8,659 bases of DNA from CAZRZN01 sp964604565. Lineage in GTDB: Bacteria; Pseudomonadota; Alphaproteobacteria; Rhodobacterales; Rhodobacteraceae. The stretch lies in NCBI GenBank assembly GCA_964604565.1, contig CAZRZN010000191.1, forward strand, positions 1 through 8,659, given 5' to 3'. The translations under genes and the position numbers were made by a program. Of the stretch, positions 1 through 7,099 are shown piece after piece. The notes beneath the pieces are model-generated. The model was not told the origin of the DNA. It searched no databases and saw only the letters and a list, made by a program, of their open reading frames with translations. Within the stretch, counting starts at the first letter, position 1, and every line of letters starts with the position of its first letter.

Positions 1-581
1 TCTACGAGATGGGCTCGGACGACGTGGAGGCGATCAACGCGATCTCGGGCGAGCGGTGCAACCCGCATCCGCACAACTTCACCGACCGGCTGATCCGGCC
101 CGGCGACCAGGCATTCTTCGACATCCTGCAATCCTATCAGGGCTACCGGACGTGCTACTACCGGACCTTCAACGTCGGACGCGCAACCCCATCGCAGAAC
201 GATGCCTATGTGAAGGCACGCGAGTGGATTGACGCCTCGATCGCGATGATCAAGCCGGGCGTGACCACTGACAAGGTGGCCGAGGTCTGGCCCACAGCGG
301 AATCTCTGGGCTTCCCGTCGGAGGACGCGGCGTTCGGCCTGCAATTCGGCCATGGTTTGGGACTCGCACTACACGAACGGCCGATCATCAGCCGCGCCGT
401 GTCGCTGGATCATCCCATGGAAATCCAGACCGGCATGGTTTTCGCGCTGGAAACCTACTGCCCGGCGACGGACGGCTATTCGGCTGCACGGATCGAGGAA
501 GAGGTCGTGGTGACCGAGACCGGATGCGAGGTGATCAGCCTGTTCCCGGCCGAGGACCTGCCGATCGCCAACCGCTATTGA
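1..581 (+). CDS. M24-family (Xaa-Pro peptidase/creatinase fold) protein, C-terminal part, 5' truncated by window
   Basis: The open frame enters from the left edge (first full codon at 3) and stops with TGA at 579-581, so the true start lies outside. About 192 residues are visible and correspond to the pita-bread catalytic domain of M24 proteins. Numbering from the Met at position 9, the family landmarks are Asp38 (FFDIL), GHGLG with His115, LHE with His122, Glu148 (GMVFALE) and Glu163 (RIEEE). In canonical dinuclear M24 aminopeptidases a second Asp lies 11 residues after the first; here that site is Cys49 (GYRTCYYRTF). Four of five metal ligands are thus kept and one is swapped, so metal content or chemistry may differ from a true aminopeptidase. 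Substrate is unknown: M24 proteins also include creatinases, ectoine hydrolases and DMSP lyases. It lies 92 nt upstream of the E1 alpha gene on the same strand, so it may belong to the same catabolic locus, although a possible weak terminator lies between them. Confidence 0.85.
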   Translation, partial: YEMGSDDVEAINAISGERCNPHPHNFTDRLIRPGDQAFFDILQSYQGYRTCYYRTFNVGRATPSQNDAYVKAREWIDASIAMIKPGVTTDKVAEVWPTAESLGFPSEDAAFGLQFGHGLGLALHERPIISRAVSLDHPMEIQTGMVFALETYCPATDGYSAARIEEEVVVTETGCEVISLFPAEDLPIANRY

Positions 582-620
582 ACGCCCCTGCCGGGGCGTG
601 CCTCCGGCGGGAGTATTTTT
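582..620 (+). repeat. Intergenic hairpin plus T-run, resembling a dispersed Rhodobacterales intergenic repeat
   Basis: Directly after the M24 stop, ACGCCCC (582-588) and GGGGCGT (593-599) form a perfect 7-bp stem with a 4-nt loop. A second short dyad follows, CTCC (602-605) with GGAG (610-613), leading straight into TATTTTT (614-620). The 5-T run makes this a possible weak terminator for the M24 gene, but the hairpin abutting it has only 4 bp. The string CCTCCGGCGGGAGTATTTTT matches my recollection of a motif found after many genes in Rhodobacterales genomes; that is memory, not a search result. Confidence 0.45.
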
Positions 621-626
621 GCAGAG

Positions 627-659
627 AAGAAGCAGGGGCCGCGCGCCCTTGTCCTTCTT
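627..659 (+). promoter_or_regulatory. Potential leader hairpin just upstream of the E1 alpha ribosome-binding site
   Basis: AAGAAG (627-632) pairs with CTTCTT (654-659). CAGGGGC (633-639) pairs with GCCCTTG (645-651), including one G-U. Together they give a 13-bp stem with a 2-nt bulge (652-653) and a 5-nt CGCGC loop. The hairpin ends one nucleotide before the purine-rich Shine-Dalgarno run at 661-669, so its folding could affect ribosome access. It may equally be the tail of the repeat-like sequence to its left. Regulatory function is inference only. Confidence 0.35.
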
Positions 660-660
660 G

Positions 661-669
661 GGAGGAGGG
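661..669 (+). promoter_or_regulatory. Ribosome-binding site fixing the E1 alpha start
   Basis: GGAGGAGGG lies 4 nt before the ATG at 674. The frame stays open upstream to an ATG at 524, but that start would overlap the M24 gene by about 58 nt, has no comparable site, and would add a low-complexity leader unlike E1 alpha proteins. The start at 674 is therefore preferred. Confidence 0.8.
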
Positions 670-673
670 TCAG

Positions 674-1681
674 ATGGCCGAGGCCAAGACAAATACCGAA
701 GACTACCTGCGGATGTATCGCCAGATGGTGCGGATCCGCACCTTCGAGGACAACGCGAACCAGCTGTATCTATCGGCCAAGATGCCGGGTCTCACGCATA
801 TGTATTCCGGCGAAGAGGCTGTCGCGGTGGGAATCTGCGAGGCGCTGACATCGGACGACAAGATCACGTCGACCCATCGCGGCCATGGGCATTGCGTTGC
901 CAAGGGGGCGGAATTCAAGGAAATGTTCTGCGAACTTCTGGGCAAGGCCGAAGGCTATTGCCGGGGCAAGGGCGGGTCCATGCATATTGCCGACCAGTCC
1001 AACGGCAACCTTGGCGCGAACGCCATCGTCGGCGGGTCCATGGGCATCGCCACCGGCGCGGCCTTTACCGCCAAGATGCTGGGCAAGAAGGATGTCGCGG
1101 TCTGCTTTTTCGGCGATGGCGCGACGGCGCAGGGCCTGTGGTACGAGGTCATGAACATGGCAGCGCTCTGGAACCTGCCGGTGATCTACGCCTGTGAGAA
1201 CAACGGCTATTCCGAATATACCGCCACGGCGGAGATTGCCGCCGGATCGATCCTGAAACGCGCGGAGGCCTTTGGCATAGAATCGCACCAGGTCGACGGT
1301 CAGGACGTTCTGGCGGTCAACGAGCTGACCCGGCGTCTGGTCGAGCGGACGCGCAAGGGCGAGGGCCCGTTCTTCATCGAACTGATGACCTATCGCTACC
1401 ACGGCCATCACGTTGGAGACATCAACCGCGAATACTACCGTGCCAAGGATGAGGAAAAAGACTGGAAGGACAACCGCGATCCGATCGTGCGGATGCGCGG
1501 CTGGCTGGTCGAACAGGGCATCGCGACCGAAGACGAGGTCGAGGCGATGAACAAGGAAATCGAAAAGGATGCGGCCGATGCGGTGCAATACGCACTGGAT
1601 GCGCCCTACCCGCCCGAGGATGAGGTGGACATGCATGTCTTCACCGACATTCCGCACGCCATCAAAGTCGTCAGCGCCTGA
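674..1681 (+). CDS. Thiamine-diphosphate dehydrogenase E1 component, alpha subunit (acetoin dehydrogenase/2-oxoacid dehydrogenase type)
   Basis: This 335-residue protein is the ThDP-binding half of an alpha2beta2 E1 enzyme. It performs decarboxylation or C-C cleavage on ThDP and, with E1 beta, reductive acylation of lipoyl groups. Visible motifs are the active-site loop TSTHRGHGH (residues 66-72), the GKGGSMHIAD segment (98-107), and the ThDP/Mg motif starting GDG at 147-149 and ending NN at 176-177. The THRGHGH loop and ENNGY ending resemble acetoin dehydrogenase alpha subunits (AcoA); pyruvate dehydrogenase alpha subunits usually carry a YRDHGHM-type loop. The loop YRYHGHHVGD (241-249) has no Ser at the position phosphorylated in mitochondrial E1 alpha. 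Length fits AcoA/PdhA. A strong Shine-Dalgarno supports the ATG, and E1 beta follows after 12 nt. The substrate (pyruvate, a branched or other 2-oxoacid, or an acyloin) cannot be fixed from sequence alone, so no symbol is given. Confidence 0.93.
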   Translation: MAEAKTNTEDYLRMYRQMVRIRTFEDNANQLYLSAKMPGLTHMYSGEEAVAVGICEALTSDDKITSTHRGHGHCVAKGAEFKEMFCELLGKAEGYCRGKGGSMHIADQSNGNLGANAIVGGSMGIATGAAFTAKMLGKKDVAVCFFGDGATAQGLWYEVMNMAALWNLPVIYACENNGYSEYTATAEIAAGSILKRAEAFGIESHQVDGQDVLAVNELTRRLVERTRKGEGPFFIELMTYRYHGHHVGDINREYYRAKDEEKDWKDNRDPIVRMRGWLVEQGIATEDEVEAMNKEIEKDAADAVQYALDAPYPPEDEVDMHVFTDIPHAIKVVSA

Positions 1682-1693
1682 GGAGGACAAGCC

Positions 1694-2689
1694 ATGCGTA
1701 ATATCACCCTGTCGCAGGCCGTAAACGAGGCGCTGGCCGAAGAGATGCGCCGCGACGAAACCGTCTTTATCATCGGCGAGGACGTGGCCGAGGCCGGCAC
1801 ACCGTTCAAGGTGCTGGCCGGTCTGGTCGAGGAATTCGGCACCGGTCGTGTCGTGGACACGCCGATTTCCGAGCCGGGCTTTGTCGGCCTTGCCGTCGGC
1901 GCCGCGATGACCGGCACACGGCCGGTGGTCGACCTGATGTTCGGCGATTTCATCTATCTGGTCATGGATCAGCTCTGTAATCAGGCCGCGAAACAGCATT
2001 ACATGTCGGGCGGCAAGCTCCAGGTGCCGATGGTCCTGCGCACCAACATGGGCGCGACGCGGCGCTCTGCCGCGCAGCACTCGCAGTCGCTGCATGCCCT
2101 GGTCGCGCATATTCCGGGTCTGAAGGTGGCCATGCCATCCTCGGCCTATGAGGCGAAGGGCCTGATGAAGACCGCCATCCGCGACAACAATCCTGTCGTC
2201 ATCTTCGAAGACAAGCTGATGTATCAGGAAAAGGCGCCGGTGCCGGAAGAAGAATACCTGATCCCCTTCGGCGAGGCGAACATCAAGCGCGAGGGGACCG
2301 ACATCACCCTGATCGCCACCTCGTCGATGGTGCAGGTCTGCGAAAAAGCCGCCGCGCTGCTCGAGGCCGACGGAATCAGCGCAGAGGTTATCGACCCGCG
2401 CACGATCGTCCCGCTGGACACGGAAACCCTGCTTGCCTCGGCGAAAAAGACCAGCCGGGTGATCGTGGTCGACGAAGGCCACCAGAGTTACGGAGTGACC
2501 GGCGAGATCGCCAGCCGGATCAACGAAAAGGCATTTTATCACCTTGACGCGCCCGTCCTGCGCATGGGCGCGATGGACGTTCCGGTCCCATTCTCCCCCG
2601 CGCTTGAGGATATCACGGTGCCCACGCCCGAGGGCGTGGCGGAAAAGGCGCGGATGCTCTGCGCCGGGGAGATGATCCATGCCGCTTGA
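1694..2689 (+). CDS. Thiamine-diphosphate dehydrogenase E1 component, beta subunit
   Basis: This 331-residue partner of the preceding E1 alpha holds the pyrimidine-binding half of the ThDP site. The conserved N-terminal block FIIGEDVAEAG (25-35) is present, as are DTPISE with Glu60, the expected ThDP-activating glutamate, and the QHSQSLHA segment with His129 in the active site. The C-terminal transketolase domain shows VIDPRTIVPLD (232-242) and VVDEGHQSYG (258-267). It lacks the N-terminal lipoyl domain that many alphaproteobacterial housekeeping PdhB proteins carry (those are about 450-460 residues). This supports a specialised complex whose lipoyl groups are supplied by the next gene. The AGGAGG at 1681-1686 begins on the last base of the E1 alpha stop codon and lies 7 nt before the ATG. 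The last 11 nt overlap the next gene, implying translational coupling. The family is certain; substrate and paralogue name (AcoB, PdhB, BkdB) are not. Confidence 0.94.
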   Translation: MRNITLSQAVNEALAEEMRRDETVFIIGEDVAEAGTPFKVLAGLVEEFGTGRVVDTPISEPGFVGLAVGAAMTGTRPVVDLMFGDFIYLVMDQLCNQAAKQHYMSGGKLQVPMVLRTNMGATRRSAAQHSQSLHALVAHIPGLKVAMPSSAYEAKGLMKTAIRDNNPVVIFEDKLMYQEKAPVPEEEYLIPFGEANIKREGTDITLIATSSMVQVCEKAAALLEADGISAEVIDPRTIVPLDTETLLASAKKTSRVIVVDEGHQSYGVTGEIASRINEKAFYHLDAPVLRMGAMDVPVPFSPALEDITVPTPEGVAEKARMLCAGEMIHAA

Positions 2690-4004
2690 CGTCATCATGC
2701 CTGCGCTGGGAATGGCGCAGGAAACCGGCGTGATCGTGGCCTGGCACAAGTCCCCCGGCGACGAAGTGGCCGCGGGCGATGTGCTCTTCGAGGTGGAAAC
2801 CGACAAGGCCACCATGGAAGTCGAGGCGCAGGGCGCGGGGTATCTGTCGGGCGTCGTCGCCGGAGAAGGAGACGAGATCCCGGTGGGCAATGTCATCGCT
2901 CGGATCACCGACTCGCCCGAGGCGGACGCCGCGACGGAGGCTTCGGCAACCGAAGTCAGTCCCGAGCCCGCCGGCGCCCAGACAGAGGACCTGCCAAAAG
3001 GCAGGGAGGTGATCATGCCGACGCTTGGCATGGCACAGGACAGCGGTCTGCTTGTCGGCTGGCTTGTGGAGCCGGGCGCCACGGTGGGCGCCGACGATCC
3101 GCTTTTCGAGGTGGAAACCGACAAGAGCACGATGGAGGTTCCCGCGGGGTTTGACGGCTATCTTGCGGCCTGCCTTGCCGAATCGGGCGAGGACGTACCC
3201 ACGGGACAGGTCATCGCCATCATCAGCGCCGAGGCTCCGGCGCAGACGGTCACGCGCAGCGCCAAGGGCAGCAGCCCGGCGCCTGCCAGCGCCGACGCCG
3301 CGGAAAAACCGGCGGCCCCAGCCCCGGCGAAAGCTGCTCAGCGGCCCTCCCCGGCACCGGCTGCGCCTGCCGTCCCCCCGACCGCGGGCGGGCGCATCCT
3401 CGCCTCGCCAAAGGCGCGGCGCCTTGCGCTGGAACAAGGGCTGGATCTGTCCCGTCTTGTCACGGCCGGATACCCCCAGCCTTATCACGTCAAGGATATC
3501 GACGTGCTGAAGGCGATGCCCGAAGAAGCAGAAGCGGCCCGGCCCGGTGCCACGGCCGCAGCCAGCCGACGCCTGACCGCGGATCTTCCCGCCGAAGGCT
3601 TTACCGGGTTTGCCGTTTGGGCTGCGGAGACGGCCAATCTTGGCGACTCAGAGGCATTGCTCGCCGGTCTTGCCGCGTCTTGCCTTGGAACGGATAGCCC
3701 TGTTATCGTAGTGGAACACAATGCGACACGGCGCATGTTCCACGCGCCGAAGGGCCCGCTGGGCACCGTCATCGAGATCGACGACGGCGTTCCGGATCTG
3801 ATCCTGCGCGACCTGCGCCGGACCCGAGTAACGCAGGTGTCGCTCGGCGCCGAGGAGGCCCCGACAATGTCCCTAACGTCGACCGGTGACGGGCTGTCAC
3901 TGACGCTGGAATGTGACGCGACGCAGCTCGCTGCCCCTGCTGCGGTATCGCTGATTTCCGAGTTCGCCGGTCGGCTGGAGCATCCGCTCCGCCAACTGCT
4001 CTGA
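2679..4004 (+). CDS. Di-lipoyl E2-like protein with PSBD and a degenerate, probably inactive acyltransferase C-terminus
   Basis: This 441-residue protein is the likely swinging-arm carrier of the complex. Lipoyl domain 1 spans about 1-77, with ETDKA and target Lys43. Lipoyl domain 2 spans about 108-184, with ETDKS and target Lys149; both start VIMPxLGMAQ. An Ala/Pro/Lys-rich flexible linker (about 185-237) leads to a PSBD at about 239-279 (ILASPKARRLALEQGLDL). The usual GTGxxGR turn of that PSBD is replaced by TAGYPQPYH. The remaining 150-odd residues are shorter than a normal 220-240-residue E2 core. Only the end, LSLTLECDATQLAAPAAV (406-423), resembles the E2 terminus. There the catalytic DHRxxxG motif reads DATQLAA, so the active-site His is Ala414. 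The protein should carry acyl groups but not transfer them to CoA itself, like mitochondrial E3BP/protein X. The start overlaps the E1 beta stop by 11 nt. The domain calls for 1-279 are firm; the dead-core reading is moderate. Confidence 0.88.
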   Translation: MPLDVIMPALGMAQETGVIVAWHKSPGDEVAAGDVLFEVETDKATMEVEAQGAGYLSGVVAGEGDEIPVGNVIARITDSPEADAATEASATEVSPEPAGAQTEDLPKGREVIMPTLGMAQDSGLLVGWLVEPGATVGADDPLFEVETDKSTMEVPAGFDGYLAACLAESGEDVPTGQVIAIISAEAPAQTVTRSAKGSSPAPASADAAEKPAAPAPAKAAQRPSPAPAAPAVPPTAGGRILASPKARRLALEQGLDLSRLVTAGYPQPYHVKDIDVLKAMPEEAEAARPGATAAASRRLTADLPAEGFTGFAVWAAETANLGDSEALLAGLAASCLGTDSPVIVVEHNATRRMFHAPKGPLGTVIEIDDGVPDLILRDLRRTRVTQVSLGAEEAPTMSLTSTGDGLSLTLECDATQLAAPAAVSLISEFAGRLEHPLRQLL

Positions 4005-4023
4005 CCCTTTTCAGGAGGTCCAA

Positions 4024-5481
<1,458 letters not shown>

Positions 5482-5486
5482 GCATC

Positions 5487-6380
5487 ATGTCAGACATCAT
5501 TGCCTCCCCCTCGGTCCGCACGCTTGCCGGCAACCGTGGTATCGACCTCGAACAACTCGCGCGCGACCTTGGCCGCACAACCATCGGGCGCGAGGATCTT
5601 GACGCCCGTCCAGCGCAGACCAGCGCGCCGGCACGCGGCGCCGGAAGCGACACCAGTTATTGGGAGGTCGATCATTCCGCCCACGGCCCGGTCCATGAGG
5701 AACCGACCAGCCGTTTCGCGCAGGCCGCGGCGCGCAACCTTGGCGCCGCGAACGCGCTGATCCCGCAGGTCACACACCACGACCGCGCGGACATCTCCGC
5801 CATCGAAAGCCTGCGGTCCTCTTGGAAGGCAGATTCCGCCGCGCAGGGCGTCAAGCTGACGGCACTGGCCTTCCACGTCGCGACTCTCGCGCGGTGCCTG
5901 ACGGAGTTTCCGAAGTTCAACGCATCCTTGTCACCCGACGGCAAGACGCTGATCCTGAAGGACTACGTTCACATTGGCATCGCCGTCGATACGCCGCACG
6001 GCCTGATGGTGCCAGTTGTTCGGGACGCCGGGAAGAAGGGCCTCTGGCAAATCGCCGGAGAGATCGCGGAACTGGCAGGGCGCGCGCAGGCGCGCAAACT
6101 AGGCCCGGATGAAATGGGCGGCGCCTCCATGTCGATCTCAAGCCTCGGCGGCATAGGCGGCATCGGCTTCACACCGATCGTGAACCCGCCCGAGGTTGCA
6201 ATCCTTGGTATCACGCGCACCGAAACCATCACGGTCTGGAAGGGCGATACGCCCAAACCTGTTCCCATGGTGCCGCTGGACCTCAGCTACGATCATCGGG
6301 TGATCAACGGCGCGGATGCCGCACGTTTTCTGGCACGCTACGCCGCGATCCTGGCAGAGCCACGCTGGCTCATGGTGTGA
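5487..6380 (+). CDS. Lipoyl-less E2: PSBD plus AceF-type dihydrolipoamide acyltransferase catalytic domain
   Basis: This 297-residue protein transfers an acyl group from dihydrolipoamide to CoA and should form the E2 core. The N-terminus is a PSBD-like segment (about 4-40, IIASPSVRTLAGNRGIDL) whose GTGxxGR turn is replaced by RDLGRTTIG. A short linker is followed by the catalytic domain, about 70-297. That domain aligns by eye with the E. coli AceF core: IPQVTHHDRADI (92-103), FPKFNASLSPDGKTL (141-155), IAVDTPHGLMVPVVRD (165-180), SISSLGGIGG (216-225) with the transition-state Ser, NPPEVAILG (233-241), and SYDHRVINGADAARF (267-281) with catalytic His270. The Asn in DHRVING is tolerated in other bacterial E2p proteins. 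There is no lipoyl domain, whereas most bacterial E2 proteins have one to three fused at the N-terminus. It would therefore depend on lipoyl groups of the 2679-4004 product. The ATG is 5 nt after the ALDH stop, so coupling is likely. Confidence 0.93.
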   Translation: MSDIIASPSVRTLAGNRGIDLEQLARDLGRTTIGREDLDARPAQTSAPARGAGSDTSYWEVDHSAHGPVHEEPTSRFAQAAARNLGAANALIPQVTHHDRADISAIESLRSSWKADSAAQGVKLTALAFHVATLARCLTEFPKFNASLSPDGKTLILKDYVHIGIAVDTPHGLMVPVVRDAGKKGLWQIAGEIAELAGRAQARKLGPDEMGGASMSISSLGGIGGIGFTPIVNPPEVAILGITRTETITVWKGDTPKPVPMVPLDLSYDHRVINGADAARFLARYAAILAEPRWLMV

Positions 6381-6412
6381 TATAAGCGGCCGAGGGTCAC
6401 CGTTCACAGTGG

Positions 6413-6450
6413 GAGCGTGTTTCGGGAACCGCCCGGAACGCGCTCTTTTT
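6413..6450 (+). terminator. Rho-independent terminator of the dehydrogenase cluster
   Basis: GAGCGTGTTTCGGG (6413-6426) pairs with CCCGGAACGCGCTC (6432-6445) over 14 bp with two G-U pairs. The loop is 5 nt (AACCG), and a run of five T (6446-6450, then CTT) follows immediately. It begins 33 nt after the lipoyl-less E2 stop and marks the end of the operon. Confidence 0.9.
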
Positions 6451-6453
6451 CTT

Positions 6454-7099
6454 GTCGGGTCTGAATTCAAGATCGCAGGCATCCGAAGGCACCTTCACGC
6501 TAGATCTGCGTCCCCAGTTCGGCTTTCTTGAAATTTTCGATCAGAAAACCTACGCAAGCATCTGAGACACTTCAGATTAAATAATGTCACACCTGAGATC
6601 GAGCCCAGCATGCGCGATGGACCAGTTGTGCTCCACAATACGGAAAACGCTCGTGCGGACCTTGAGGTCAGCACATAACTATCTGATTTCAATCACTATA
6701 AGCGATCGATTTAAAGCGGAAGGAAAAGTCCCGCGATGTCAGCACTTCCTACTGACTCGATGCAAAGTCAAAACAATGCTCAACGCCCTGTTGAAAGATC
6801 GGATTTGTGGCATCATGATTTTGAATACGACAGGTATTCTCTCACTATTATCGTATAAAGACAATTACCGCCGCTCGCCAAGCATGACAAAGTCTGGCGT
6901 GAAACCTCAAGCGAGACAGTCATATCCACCCACTTTGAGAGATCGCAACTCGGCGCGTCATGGGCAGCAGGGGCATTTGACGACAGACCCGCCTTTGGCA
7001 ACCTTTGGTCGGCGGATCAAGGCGCACCGGCCTTGCCAAGGCGTGGCAGGGCAGCTTATCGGACCTCCGTAGACCTCCATCGGGAACTATGCACGCACC
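6454..7099. other. Gene-poor, A/T-richer intergenic stretch
   Basis: No frame here gives a protein I recognise on either strand, and I see no tRNA, rRNA or insertion-sequence end. Base composition drops sharply: a hand count gives 25 G+C in the 60 bases at 6781-6840, against 39 in 60 at 6121-6180 in the preceding gene. Small structures are a dyad ATCTGA-N6-TCAGAT (6560-6577), two CCTTTGG copies 10 bp apart (6992-6998 and 7002-7008), and the interrupted palindrome GCCTTG-C-CAAGGC (7030-7042). It may hold the promoter of the downstream transferase gene, but no -35/-10 pair is convincing. It could be a decayed gene or a small foreign insert. Confidence 0.6.

Noticed and set aside
1..581. DMSP lyase DddP (an M24-fold enzyme of roseobacters)
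   Set aside because: DddP has a DxD motif followed by another Asp in the metal site (as in DTD...VDISR); here the segment is FFDILQ...CYYRTF, without those residues.
524..673. Upstream ATG extending E1 alpha by 50 residues
   Set aside because: It would overlap the M24 gene, lacks a good ribosome-binding site, and encodes a leader unlike E1 alpha proteins; GGAGGAGGG sits right before the ATG at 674.
770..3130. Very long antisense open frame (786 codons) on the minus strand across E1 alpha, E1 beta and the di-lipoyl gene
   Set aside because: It is a by-product of strong G/C third-position bias in the sense genes. The translation is low-complexity (Arg/His/Gly-rich) with no recognisable domain, and the plus-strand genes are unmistakable.
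6736..6858. 40-codon open frame with AAGGA upstream, encoding a polar peptide ending in DRYSLTIIV
   Set aside because: Too short and unsupported to call a gene; listed within the gap finding as something to test.
6584..7072. 162-codon open frame in the gene-poor stretch
   Set aside because: Residue composition is not protein-like (many Arg/Ser/Thr/Pro with scattered Cys), with no motif and no ribosome-binding site; other frames here look no worse.
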